Positions 1 through 13,721 of a stretch of DNA of 64,000 nt are shown here, piece by piece. The notes beneath the pieces were generated by a model, which was not told the DNA's origin, did no database searches, and saw only the letters and a list, made by a program, of their open reading frames with translations. This stretch comes from Glaciozyma antarctica PI12 (taxonomy: Eukaryota; Basidiomycota; Microbotryomycetes; Kriegeriales; Camptobasidiaceae), in contig KZ627158.1 in NCBI GenBank assembly GCA_002917775.1, positions 592,578 through 656,577 on the forward strand. Reading direction: 5' to 3'. Each line of letters opens with the position of its first letter. The first letter of the stretch is position 1. The position numbers and the translations under genes are program-made.

Positions 1-52
1 GTACGTTCTCTCGTCCTCGTCGCCATCGCTCCTACTCACTCTTCTCGCACAG

Positions 53-247
53 TTCCACCCCGAGAGCGCCGGAGGACCTCTCGACACGATCGGCATGTTT
101 ACCTCGTTTGTCGACGAGTGCCGCTTCCTCAGCAAGGGTGCGTTATCCTCTCTCTTTCCCTGAGCGTCCTTGCTGACTTTCGTGCCGTTCGCAGCTGGTG
201 GAGCTCCTGCGATTCTGTCGTCCAAGCACCCCGAGGCTCACCTTTGA
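53..247 (+). CDS. CPA1: Arginine-specific carbamoyl-phosphate synthase small chain, C-terminal end (partial)
   Basis: These are the last two exons of a gene that enters from the left; base 1 is itself the donor of an intron (GTACGT) ending at 52. Exon 53-137 reads FHPESAGGPLDTIGMF and on to FLSK; after an intron at 138-194, exon 195-247 ends in HPEAHL and TGA. The HPE triad with GGPLDT is the C-terminal end of a class I glutamine amidotransferase domain as found in the small chain of carbamoyl-phosphate synthase. That subunit hydrolyses glutamine and passes ammonia to the large subunit for arginine synthesis, in fungi usually in mitochondria. The catalytic Cys lies outside the window. The GGPLDT context fits CPA1 better than the pyrimidine enzyme, which is fused into URA2. 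Confidence 0.8.
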
Positions 248-592
248 GTCGACGGTTCTTTTCTGCTGGGTTTATAGGGGTTTAAGGGGGAGTAGAGGAA
301 AGTTTGCAAACGTCGTTTCCGAAGAGCTTTTGCGTGCGATGTGCGGGAGAGCTGGCCATTCGACGTCTTCTGATTCGAAGGCGATGCACGTGCTCCTCGT
401 TGAGCTTGCTCTCTCCCAGCTGCCAGTCGGTGAACATAGATATGTCGCTGCAGTCTTCCCCAACGACGCCTCCGCGAAGAGCCACACGAAAATCAACAAC
501 CTCGAAAGAAAAGTCGAACGTTGCCCCCCGCCCCCCCCTCGTGCATGCTCTCGCGCTTCGTTCGCACCCTCCGCCCACCCCGCCACATCACC
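248..592. other. Intergenic: CPA1 3' end and TRM2 promoter
   Basis: About 345 bases between the CPA1 stop and the TRM2 start. Reading frames here are short, unspliced and show no recognisable motif. A C-rich, pyrimidine-rich stretch lies just before the TRM2 ATG, as before many genes in this window. I see no RNA gene or repeat. Confidence 0.5.
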
Positions 593-2841
593 ATGTCCAC
601 CGCACCTCCCAAACGCTCCCACTCCGCCTCCCCGCCTCCCCTCGCCGTTCCCAGCGCCACCTCCCCTTCCCTCGCCGCCAAACGCGTCAAGCTCGATATC
701 GACCCTCTCCCCCTAGCTCCTGCTGATGTGGTTCCGGCAGCGGTGGTAGCTCCAGCAGCGGTGGTCGTACCGGAAGCGGTGGCAGTTCCAGCAGCGGTAG
801 TTCCAGGGAAGCAGAAGCAGAAGCAGGAGAAGCAGCGAAAGGGCCGCAAGGGGAAGGGGAAACCTCCTAAGCCTGGAGGAGCGGAGGAGACAGGTTACTT
901 CGATACGGTTGAACTACTGGGATTGGATAGGGTGGAGGAGATGCTGGCGGAGGAGGGGAGGGAGTGGAGGAAGGAGGCGGAGATGGAATGGGGGATTGGA
1001 GGAGAGGGGAGGGATGTTGAGGTTAGGGTCGTCGGGATGAGTGCTCATGGTGCGTTCGTTTCTGTCTCTCGAGAGAGGGGGAGGAGCTGATGGGTGTACA
1101 GGCGACGGACTGGCGATCCTCACGCCCGAGGGAGCAGATGCTCCTACGCGCCTCCTCACTATCCCATTCACGCTGCCGAACGAGCTCGTAGCGGTGCACG
1201 TTCATCGCCATGAGCCCGACTACTTCATGTCGCACGGAGACCTGTTGCGAATTATCGAGATGAGTCCGCAGAGGAAATTGGCGGAGGGAGAGGTCGTGCA
1301 GGATGTTGCGGTAGTGAGCGACGAGCTCAAGGCGACGAGGGAGAAGTTCGGAGACCGTGTGCAGTGCAAGTACTTTGGGTACGTCGCTCGTTCTCTCCTG
1401 CCGAAGCGGAAGCTGACTTCGCTCGTCCACAGCGTCTGCTCCGGCTGCCAGGTCCGCTCTCTCGCACCGCTTCGTTCTCACTCCTCCTAACCCCCCTCCA
1501 CTTGCAGTACCAACCCATCTCCTACGACGACCAACTCACTCTCAAACAATCCGTCGTCCGCAAAGCTTTTGCCAACTTCTCGACTCTCGACCCGTCCCTC
1601 ATTCCCGCCATCGGCCCAACTCTCCCCTCCCCACTCCAGTACGCGTACCGCACGAAGCTCACGCCGCATTTCCAGGCGCCTCCTGCGAGTGGGAAGAGTG
1701 GAGGACGGAAGGGGCAGTGGAAGGGGAAAGGGAAGGCCAAGGTCCAGGTGGATGAGGGGGAGGAGAAGGAGTGGGAGATCACGATTGGTTTCGAGCAGAA
1801 AGGACGAAAGAGGATCATCGATATTGAGGAGTGTGTGATCGCTACCAAGGTGAGCTCTCTCTCTTGGCTTCTGTGCGTTGGTGCGCGAACTGAACGGTCT
1901 TCTCCAGGTCATCAACGACGCCATGACTCCCGAGCGCGAGAAGATCAAGGCGTGCGCTTCCTTCCTCCTTGCCTGCAGTCCTCCACCTCGGCTAACGCCT
2001 CCTACGCGCAGAAACATCTCCGACTACAAGCGTGGCGCCACTCTCCTCCTCCGCGACTCCCTACCCCCTCGCGCAGAAGGCGCGACGAAGCCCACCTCCT
2101 CCGAACTCCTCGCCTCCTCCGAACCGCACGTCTGCATCACGGACCACCACGCGACGGTACGCGAGCAGATTGGCACCATCGAGCTCCAGCAAATGTGCGG
2201 CAGCTTCTTCCAGAACAACAACTCGATCCTCCCCTCGCTCCTCGTCCTACATCGCCGACTCGATTCGACCCGTCGACGCTCCGCCCAGGGACCCTAGCGT
2301 CAAGAGCTACCTCGTCGATGCCTACTGCGGCTCGGGGCTGTTTGCGATCACCCTGGCGGACCAGTTCGACCGGATTGAGGGAGTCGAGATTGACAAGGCG
2401 AGCGTCAAGTGGGCGAAGTTGAACGCCGAGTATAACAAGGGCGAAGGACGAGGCGAGGTCGACTTCAGGGCTGGTAACGCCGAAGCCATTTTCGACGTGC
2501 GTCCTTCCCTCCCTACCTCACAGCACCGCTGACCCTCCTCGCAGACCATCGAATTCCCTCCGGCCCAAACGACCATCGTGATCGACCCTCCTCGCAAGGG
2601 CTGCGACCCCCTCTTCCTCTCCCAACTCCTCGCCTTCAACCCCGTGACGATCATCTACGTCTCGTGCAACGTGCACACGCAGGCGCGCGATATTGGCTGG
2701 ATCGTCAAGGAGAGCGCCAAGAAGGCTGCTGAGGCGGGAGGGGAGAAGAAAGGGTTTTGGATCGAGAGCATTCGCGCGGCGGATTTGTTTGCCAACACGC
2801 ATCATGCGGAGGGAGTCGCGGTGCTGCGGAGGGAGGTGTAG
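593..2841 (+). CDS. TRM2: tRNA (uracil-5-)-methyltransferase Trm2
   Basis: Forms 5-methyluridine (ribothymidine) at position 54 of tRNA using S-adenosylmethionine. The start MSTAPPKRSHSASPP opens a disordered, basic, Ala/Val-rich N-terminus, followed by a TRAM-like region (GDGLAILTPEG) and the RNA-methyltransferase core. Visible family marks are MCGSFFQNNNSILP, the SAM-binding DAYCGSGLF, DPPRKGC and the catalytic VSCN. At least five short introns are needed, for example one joining MSAH to GDGLAIL and one at about 2498-2544. The frame changes at about 2241-2247: FFQNNNSILPSLL is in one frame, while the SYIADSIRP segment leading into the SAM motif is in the next. Only one extra base separates them, so this is a frameshift, a sequence error or a weak intron (see findings). 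Identity is secure; the model at that point is not. Confidence 0.87.
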
Positions 2842-3294
2842 ATGGAGGAGGGTAGATTACCGCAACGTTGAAGAGTTCGCTGTCGACCCGAAGGCCGCCT
2901 CCCCACTCGCTTTCGCTTCTCGTTTCGCTGCTCTCCTGCTTCGCTCCTCAAAAGCGTAGTAGAGCTTCCCCTCTGTGCTGGCGCCGCTTTGGACTGAGCC
3001 AGGCTGGGGACAGCTCAACGCTGTTCGTTTGTCCGCGGTTCCGAGCGAGCAAGTCGTTGCGAGACCAAACTGAATAACAGCAAAATACTGAGGGGGGAGA
3101 CGAATGGGGGGATACAGATGCGTGAGGGTAGAAGGGAGTACAGCGGGAGACAAAATGGGAGGGAACTAACGAAGGAATAAGGACTAAAGCAGGGGCATAG
3201 GGAAGTGCTGCAGAGAGTGGGGTGGGTACTAAAGGAGGACGCTTTCGCTTTGAACGGTCGTATCGTAGCCGATTTGGAACCTGCGAAACTGGCG
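2842..3294. other. Convergent 3' regions of TRM2 and the CRZ1-like gene
   Basis: About 450 bases between two converging stop codons. They should hold both 3' UTRs. The small reading frames show no conserved motif or splicing pattern, and I see no RNA gene. Confidence 0.5.
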
Positions 3295-6047
3295 TCAGAG
3301 AGCGGCGCAGACGACTCGACGAGGAGGGGGGACGCACCCAGCGGCGCGCAACTGGTCTACGCAAGCTTGCCCGACTTCGCTGCGGTCTGCAAGGAAGGTG
3401 CGAGGGGTCAGTTCGTTCGAGAGGAGCCGCGAAAGACGGGAAGACGTACGGTGCCTTTGCAGAGCGTCCAGTCGAACGAAGTCGCGCTGGCAGGGGTCAC
3501 ACCTGTACCTCCTCACGCCGAGATGAAGCAGCTCGTGCCGCTTGCAATCGTGTGAGCGGGCGAAGGCCTTCTCGCATCCTTCGTACGAGCAGGCGAACGG
3601 CTTTTCGTTTCGGTGCGCACGTTGGTGACCTGTCGTCGTCGTCAGCTCGGAACCTCCTTCGCGCGCAACAATCAAGCGCACCTCGCAGGTTGTAGCGCCT
3701 TGTAAAGGTCTCGCCACACAGATCGCTGCAGAAAAGCCACGTCATCAGCTCAACATTCCGCCCCGTTCTGCAAACATGGACTCACCACTTGAACTTGGCC
3801 TCAATCCCAGGCGCCCTCCTTCTCTTCGCAGCCTCAATCGTCGCCGGGGTAGTCCTAGACTCGTATAAAACCGGCTTCTCCCTCCCGTCCTCACTCCCAC
3901 TCGGCGTCGCGCTCCTGTCGCCCGCCGGCGGGGAGGGAGTGGCGACCGGCGAATGGTAAACGTACGGCGTGCGAGGCGGTGCCAGCGTCGGCGCTCCTTG
4001 AGAATCGTAGTAGACGTTGCCGGGCTGGAGGTGGAAAGGACGGGCAAAAATGAGGGAGGAGGAGCGGGCGCAAATCCGTGAGAAGGAGGGGGGTGCGAGG
4101 GAGGTTGGTGCTGAGGGAGGTCGCAGCAGCCAAGAGCGTGCGAGGTGTCCGTCTTGCGAAGTGACGACTCCGTTGAACGCGGCGTACGAGCGGCTGAGGT
4201 CTTCCGAACGACTGTTCCTCGTGTGTCCGTGGCTTTGAGAGCGCGACCGTCGAGCGCTTCCGTCTGGCGAACCTGGGTCTATCGGCTGAGCGAGTCCACT
4301 CGCGTAACCTGGTCCAACGTCCCTCCGCATGGCATGCCCTGATCGTTCCCTCAATCCCAACTCGTGCTGCTCGATTTCTCCGCCGTAATCCGCGGGAGAA
4401 TATCCGCAGTGATATAAGCCGTCAGGCATCCAGTACGTGGTAGGGTTGGGTATGGATAGAGGGTAGTGGAGCGACGAAGGCGGGAGGTGCGGGTTGTTGG
4501 GCTGGAGGGACGCCATGAGGTCGTAGTGGGAAGGACCTTCACGCATGTCGGATTCTGAGCGTGACCGCTGGCGGTTGGGGAGCCTGCAGTCGGTGGGAAG
4601 GAGTGATGGGTCGGAGGGAGTGAGTAGGTCGAAAGGATGAGAAGGATTTGACGAGGAGGGGAATGAGTAGGTGGACCCTTGCGCCGCGGAAACCGCGAAG
4701 GGTGGGTGAGGAGGGTCGACGGAGGTGGGATTCGGATAGTGGAAGGTCTGGAGTCGATTCCGGTCGGCAGTTGAGGGAGGAGGACGAGGCGGTGAAGGAG
4801 AGGCAGTGGAGGAAGAGAAAAAAGAATCAGCATTGAGAACGAACCAGGGGAAGGGGGTTGTGTTTCGAAAAAGTAGGGACCTTCTGTCCGTCCGTGGTGC
4901 GAAGACTCCTTTCGTAGATTGTAGAGTTCAAAGTCCAGGAGGAACGTGCCGGCGCGTCGGAGAAGGCGAAAGGAAGGTAGCGAAACGCAAGACTCACCTG
5001 CGTCCCCCGCTCTTCGTTGACCAGCTCTCCCAGCAACTGCTCCAGCTCTAGAGTCCCCGCTCCTTTATCGCGAGGTCTGGCGGTAGCGGGAGTCGGCTGA
5101 GTGAGGTGAAGGCTGGGAGAGGGCGTGGTGGGGATGGCGAGAGGAGCTAGGAGGATGGGCGACGCGCGTGCGACGACTGAAGGGAGCTCGGCGGTCGTAG
5201 GTGGAGGAGAGTCGGTGAGAGTGCCTGGAAAGATGCTGGGGCGCCTCGAATAGTCGCCTTCGCCGTCGTGGCCGTAGCTCCCTGCCACAAAGGAGAGTGT
5301 GTCGTCCCGCCCTTGCTCGCCCGTCGCCTGGAGAGCCGACTCCGCTGGACGTCCCCCCTCCATTCTTCCGCCAGAAAGCATCTCGTTCAGCTCCAAATCA
5401 AACTCCATCCCTCCTCCTTGCTTTCCAGCGCCTGCGTTCGCTCCATACACGCTCTGAGGAGCTGCAGCTCCCCCTCCTACGCCCGCGGCCTGGTAGTCCT
5501 TGACCGAGTCAAATCTCGAGTCCCGGTAGTCCTCAAATGGGTTGAACAGGGCGGAAGAGGCGGCAAAAGGCTGGGAGGGTGCGGAGAAGCCGAAGGAGGA
5601 GGCGCGTTCGTTGTACGACGAGGGGTTCGAGAAGGGCGAGTCGGAGGGGCCGGTGGCTGAGCCGAACGACGAATTGTGGCTCGAAAAGCTTCCATACGAA
5701 GGCGTGTACGCTCCCCCGCCGCCCTGGTAGTCGTCGTCCAGGTATGCGTCGAAATCAAAGCCGCTGGACGAGGTCGGCGCCGCAAAGTCGATAGGCGCGC
5801 TCGTGGAGGAGGGGGAGATGGATTGGTGGGGGAAGGAGAAGGAGTCGTCTTGCTGGTGATTGGGACTGGGTGTGTTGGCGGGAGGGAGGAAGTAGGCGGG
5901 GTTGCTGTAAGCGAGTTGCTGCTGCTGCTGGGGGTGCTGGCCGTCTCCCAAGTACAGACGCTGCAGATCTTCAGGACTAAGCTCTGCGGCGCTTCGGTGC
6001 GCCATCGGCGAGGAGAGTCGAGGAGGAAGCAGAGGACGGCGTTGCAC
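3295..6047 (-). CDS. CRZ1: Crz1-like C2H2 zinc-finger transcription factor
   Basis: Predicted calcineurin-responsive nuclear transcription factor. A long, disordered Ser/Pro/Gln-rich N-terminus (with a short glutamine run and many acidic and aromatic patches) is encoded by 6047-4998. The DNA-binding domain is built from small exons at 3725-3682, 3629-3450 and 3386-3295. Finger 1 begins FKCDLCGETFTRRYNLR with its Cys codon split by an intron; finger 2 is FACSYEGCEKAFARSHDCKR; finger 3 is YRCDPCQRDFVRLDALQRH and, after splicing out 3449-3387, continues HRSEVGQACVDQL. That order and the final RSE-G extension match the fungal Crz1 C-terminus. Two splice solutions exist between 4997 and 4748. A second in-frame ATG lies about 12 codons downstream. 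I see no clear PxIxIT calcineurin-docking site, so regulation is inferred from family only. Confidence 0.78.
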
Positions 6048-6532
6048 GGCCGAAGTGGATGTTTTGGCGGTCGATGTATGCCCTGTCAGCTTCGCAAGGG
6101 ATTCAATCCCTCGTAGGACACTACGCAGGATGGTGGAAAGGTGTATTTCTACGCTGAGTACTGTCCTCTGCGTCCCACACCCAGTTCCGACGAGCAGCAG
6201 CCGGGAGAGGAACTCGGAGCTCCCGCCTCGACGTCTCGCTGGCCCTGCTAGAAGCAGACGCTAAAGACCTGATGGCTTTGCAAAGTGGTGCAAGGCAATC
6301 AGGAAGCGATAACTGGGCGGTTGCGAGCGTCAGGGTTGAGTGCCACAACGAGCGAACCTCTCTCCTTCGCACGGATGCGAAGTCCCTCCTTCGCGTTCGC
6401 GTTCTCGCAAGCGATGTAGCACGCTCACTCCAATGCTGCAAAATAAACCTGCGAATTGTAACGAGAGAACAAAAACAAGCACCACCACCTCAAAGCTCCG
6501 CCCGCCCTCCTCCTCGCCACCGCGGCGCCCAT
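6048..6532. other. CRZ1-like promoter and 5' leader; 3' end of the PAXX-like gene
   Basis: About 485 bases upstream of the zinc-finger gene and downstream of the coiled-coil gene, both on the minus strand. No supported gene, repeat or RNA is seen. Confidence 0.45.
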
Positions 6533-7534
6533 TCAATCCGAATCCGATGGGTCCTCAAACTCCTGCTCCCTTTTCTTGACGACGATCCCAGGTCTCCCAG
6601 TAATCTTGACTCGCTTCGTGACTAACCCACGCCATCAGTCCCCTCTCCCACCCGAGCTCGCCTCGAATAAACGCACCTCCAGGAATCACCGGTCCCTCCT
6701 TCTTCGGGCTAACGTCCTTCCTCCTTCTGACTCCCATGCATCCCAATCTTTTTTCCTAGCCGCTAACCTCTCCTTGAGCATGTCGTTGGAACTCCGGAGC
6801 CTGTCGACCTGCGCGTTGAGGATGGCGAGCTGGGCGACGGCGGCTTCGCAGCGCGTCGAAGTCGAGTCGGCGTCGAGGGCTCCTGGGATCGTCTGTGGAA
6901 AAATGGCGTCAGTGTCGTTAGTTTTGCGAGGGTGTGGTAGACGGACCTTGACGAGGATGGAGAGGAGGGAGAAAGGTGCGGAGGCGCAGGGGAGGAGCGG
7001 GAAGCAGGGAGTGATGTTGGACGCGATCTGTAGTTCGAGCTGAGCCTCACGTGTCAGCTGGAGAGGTACGAGGAGGAGGAGAGAGCTCACCTCAATCTCC
7101 TTGTCGAGGTCCTCCTCACCGCTCAATCCCCTCACGTCCAGCCCCCCACACAACCACGCGTCCCTCAGCCGCACAAATAGTTCCTTCCCATACACCGCCG
7201 AGTTCGGAATCTACCCCCAGCGCCTCATCAGCTCGTCTCCCCCATCCACCAGAAGCCGCACTCGCATCCGCTATCACCTCGAGCTCCTCCCTCGTGAACA
7301 CGCGCGACCACCACTTCTCCCTCTCCCCGTCATCGAGCGCGAGTCCTACGGCTACGACCCACTCGATCTCCCCCTCGCGGTCTTTCCCTTTCGAGCTCGA
7401 CCCTTTGTCCGAATGGCGCTGGAGCCGGGCGAAGATGCAGAAGGGGTGGGAAAAGCCCATGTTGTCTAGAACTTGCTGCAGGTTCTGTATTGGGCTGAAC
7501 GCGCTGTCGTCGAGGGAGGGGTGCGGGCGCGACA
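6533..7534 (-). CDS. Small coiled-coil protein, possible XRCC4-superfamily (PAXX/XLF-like) factor
   Basis: Not recognised with certainty. Exon 1 starts MSRPHPSLDDSAFSPIQNL and runs to WWSRVFTREELE; splicing gives IPNSAVYGKELFVRLRDAW, then LELQIASNITPCFPLLPC, then TIPGALDADSTSTRCEAA, followed by a heptad-like helix (AILNAQVDRLRSSNDMLKERL). The last exons are less certain; a consistent solution ends VVKKREQEFEDPSDSD. A short beta-rich head, one long helix and a basic-then-acidic tail is the layout of PAXX, XLF and XRCC4, which bridge DNA ends and bind Ku in non-homologous end joining. The FTxEEL-like and hydrophobic LxLxIxxN-like strands support this but are weak evidence. Introns at the first and last junctions have less usual donors (GTGATA, GTTAGC), so the exact model may change. 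Confidence 0.5.
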
Positions 7535-7779
7535 TGACGGTGGAGGAGAGAGGAGGGCGCGCGGAGAGAGCTCCTCTCCTTTCCCGAGCAGCGATCACAC
7601 GGCCAGGCTCCAGCAACAGCACAGCTGTAAGCAAGTCCCAGTCCTCCGTAGCCGGCTACGACGCCCCCACTGGCCGTGGAGATGACGCCAAAAGTCAAGC
7701 CAAAACGTCGCATGCATAGCATCTGGGCATAACACACAACCTCCCGCCTCCATCCACTCCAATGCTCCAAAGTAACACT

Positions 7780-8321
7780 CTAGAACACGAGGGCAGCTCC
7801 CTTGGTCTTCTTGTCTCCTCCCAACTCGAAGCTGCAGACGCGAAAGAGGGTCAGCGGTCGTCCGAGCGTGTTCGAAGTCTTCGAGGCGAGGGAGCGACGA
7901 AGGACGACGAGGAGGGGGGCGAACGTACTGCTTGCAACGCTTGAGAGTCATCTGGAGAAAGGGAGAGATCAGCGGAGCCCTTGTTCTGGGAGGAGAGAGG
8001 GGAGACGAACCTGCATCTTGTACTTGCAGACGGTGCACTCGAGACGCAGCACAACCTTCTTGGTGGTCTTAGCCTTCTTGTGGAACACAGGCTTGGTCTG
8101 TCCTCCGTATCCTACAGGCCCAGTACCGCATCAGCTCGCCGTCCTTCCCCACTCCGTTCCCCCAAGCTCGACGCACCAGACTGCTTTCGGTCGTAACGAC
8201 GCTTTCCCTGAGCGTAAAGGGAGGCCTTTCCAGTCTTGTACTGGGTGACCTTGTGGGGCGTGTGCTTGCGGCAAGCCTTGCCTTTGCAGTACGTCCGACG
8301 GGTCTTGGGAACGTTAACCAT
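7780..8321 (-). CDS. RPL42: 60S ribosomal protein eL42 (L44/L36a family)
   Basis: Large-subunit ribosomal protein located near the E site. Four exons encode [20 protein letters not shown] and on to YDRKQSG, then [20 protein letters not shown], then [13 protein letters not shown] and [19 protein letters not shown] ending ALVF. The four zinc-binding Cys (CKGKAC and CTVC/CK) are present and the length, about 105 residues, is normal. Splice junctions fall in codons G49, after Q and within H of KRCKHFELGG, each giving exact family sequence. Residue 56 is Pro, the ancestral form; Gln at this position is the known cycloheximide-resistance form in several yeasts. The ATG directly follows a CAG that looks like the acceptor of a 5'-UTR intron. 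Confidence 0.95.
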
Positions 8322-9107
8322 CTGCGTAAGGTGTCGAGTCAGCTCCTGCGCGTGGGTCGTGGGATTCGGCGATGGTCGTGTGGGGAGGGGGGGATGGGGA
8401 GGGGTGGAGGTGTACCTTGGATTCCTGCGAGAGTGGAGAAGGGGAGTCAGTCGAGTGTTCAGGGCTGAGCGGGAAGTTGGGGGTTGATTCGAGCAGAGGT
8501 TGGGCAGCCGACGAGGTGGAGGGTACACTGCTTCGGCCTTCCACCGAAGAGGTGATGGAAGCTTCCCCAGCACACAGAGCGGACGGACAGCACTTCCGTA
8601 GGGTCGACTCGCGTGCTCCTTCCCCTCCTCTCGTCCCACCTCGACAGCTTCCCTCCCAACGCCATCCAATAAATTCTTCTCCTCCCCGTGCACTCCCTCC
8701 TGCTGTGTGCGTCCCACTCCCGCCCCTTCTCCCCCTCGTTCCCCTTCGGGTGTAAAATTTCGACCAAAGTCGTCCTGGGGTCGTTCGTCCATGGGGGCGA
8801 ACGGGAGAGTCGGGGTGTCGATGGATTGGGTAGCGCTGAACGGTACTAACTGGGTCAACAGGGGGAGGAGTTTACCTTGGAAGAGAAGGCGACGGAGACG
8901 AAGGGCAAGAGCAGCCACAGGCCCAAGTTGCGGGCTCAAGCTGAGAACTTACTACTTCTGGCCGACTACTACTCGCTACCTCGGCCCCTTTCTCCTCCTT
9001 TTTTCCCTCTTTTTCCTCTCTGAGGAGGGAGAGCAGAGCAAGCTCTCGAAACTGCTATAATCACTGCTGTGTACTGGCGATTGCATGGACACTCCTTCTT
9101 CACACAA
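8322..9107. other. RPL42 upstream region with 5'-UTR introns; GDT1 3' end
   Basis: About 786 bases. On the minus strand a CAG acceptor precedes the RPL42 ATG, and a nine-base leader exon (GAATCCAAG) flanked by CAG and GTACAC splice signals lies at about 8417-8426. This suggests non-coding 5' exons, as usual in ribosomal protein genes. The remainder would hold the promoter and the 3' UTR of GDT1. Long reading frames crossing it are not supported by motif or splicing. Confidence 0.45.
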
Positions 9108-10305
9108 TCATCGTCGAAGCATCGCAGCGACCGCCTCTCCTCCGTTCTCCGCAAGCTCGTCCCAAGTCCATGCCTCGTACGCATAGACCACTCCAAAGAT
9201 CAGGAAGAGTGCTGCTCCACCGAGCGTGACTGTGAATGAAACAGGAGTCAGCGTAGCAAAGTCACAAAGGAAGGCACGAGGAACGCACCATGCTTGATGG
9301 AAATGTGCTGCGAGATCCAGCGTCCTCCGAGCACAGCAAGCGCGGTACAGACGGCGTGTCCGAGTGTCGTTCCGAGCGTGACTAGCCAGACGTTCTGCGC
9401 GAACCAAGGCACGTCAGATCTAGTCCTCCTCGGAGCCACAAGCAGCGAAACAAGCAACGTACATGAGCTGCCGCCAACGCAATCGTCGCGATCTGACTCC
9501 GGTCTCCCCACTCGGCGAGGAAGGTCAGGATGAACGACTGAACGAGGATCGGGCTGAAGAACAGGTTGCCCAAGTTCTTGACCCCCTCCTTGAGCCCCGC
9601 GACCGCATCGTCCTTGTTCGCCTTCATGCCCGCCGGTACTTCTCCTCCCATCCTTCCCTCCTCCAAATCCGTCATCGGGAATCCTCCAGCACCCCGACCC
9701 GTCGCCTCTTCCTCCGCCTCCTCAACCTCCTTCTGCACCTCGCGCATCTCCTCCTCCATCTTCTCCCGCCCCTTCTCCCCACTCTCCATCTCCATTCCCT
9801 CCATCACCATCTTGCCCCCAAAGACGAAGAACAGGATCGCAGCCGCTGCGGTCGTGTACCGTTTTGGGAGGAGGGTAGGGAGGATCGCTCCGAGGAGGGA
9901 GGAGAGGAGGGACATGAGGCCTAGCGCGAGGATCGACCCGCTGAAGACGGTTAGGCGCGGGTGGCGCATGGAGAGGATAGCGGCGCTGTTTGGGGAGGGC
10001 GAGAGAGATCGGGTCAGATCAGGGGTCGTTCGAGAGCGCTCGCGCAGGCGGAGGCGCGAGAGGACGTACATGAGGAAAGTCTTGTCGCCAATCTCGGATA
10101 CGAGGATCGTTCCTGTAGGCAGGGTGGGGCGAGTTAGCAGAGCTCGAGGGCAAGACGAAGGAGCGAGCAGGGAGGCTCGACGTGGCACGCTGTGCACTGG
10201 AGCTGGTCTGCGCTCCAGGCAGTCGCGCCGTACCTAGAGAAGGACGAGCAGCTCACCAATGGCCCTGTCCAGTCCAGCCAGCGAAGGGATCCCTTGGTAC
10301 TCCAT
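9108..10305 (-). CDS. GDT1: GDT1-family (UPF0016/TMEM165) Golgi cation transporter
   Basis: Predicted Golgi Mn2+/Ca2+ transporter supporting glycosylation and calcium balance. Exon 1 starts MEYQGIPSLAGLDRAI; a first intron of about 145 nt leads into GTILVSEIGDKTF, and another joins TFLI to AAILSMRHPRLTVFSG. The two family signatures E-x-G-D-[KR]-[ST] are both visible: EIGDKTF in the first half and EWGDRSQ in the second. Between them is a charged loop rich in Glu and Lys (about 80 residues). Six or seven hydrophobic segments are seen, including ILALGLMSLLSSLLGAILPT and the C-terminal ALFLIFGVVYAYEAW. There is no obvious cleavable signal. Identification is confident. Confidence 0.9.
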
Positions 10306-10591
10306 CGTGGAAGGTGAGGCGAGGAAGAGTGACGGCGCGTCGAGGTTGCGCTAACTCGAGCGAGCTTGGCGGTGCTGGTGAGTGCCGACGGAGGGGAGGT
10401 GCTGAGCAGGTGCTAAGGGTGGTGAGAAAAGCGTGTGGAAGAAGAGAAGCTCAGCTCGTTCGTCGAAGGAAGCTCTCGACCGTGCCTCTTCCGCCCAAAC
10501 AAGGTTCAACCTTCGAGTCCTTCTTCGCTTCTCTAATCGATACGATACGGATACGAGCACAAGGAATAACACAGGGTAATTCCAGCTAGAC

Positions 10592-13537
<2,946 letters not shown>

Positions 13538-13721
13538 GGCGGGCTAGGTCGCCTCGAGGCTGGGTTTGGTGTGAGAGGGGAAGGGCGGCGGCGCTGCGAC
13601 TACTTGGTGAGGTTCCTGCTGTTGCTGTCGTGCTAACGCTGACTCGGCGGAGGAGAAAGGAGCGGGGCGGCAGGGGAGACAAGGGTCGAAGTAATTGATT
13701 TAATTAAAATTGAATTAATTT
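13538..13721. promoter_or_regulatory. Divergent promoter between CEF1 and the EFM7-like gene
   Basis: A 184-base spacer between two head-to-head genes. It holds an unusually AT-rich block at 13691-13731 built of AATT and TTAATTAA units, in strong contrast to the GC-rich surroundings. It may act as a poly(dA:dT)-like nucleosome-poor element; that role is inferred. Confidence 0.5.

Noticed and set aside
8112-8939. A 275-codon minus-strand frame ending in eL42 sequence
   Set aside because: Only its last part is eL42; the upstream part covers probable 5'-UTR introns and is open by chance.
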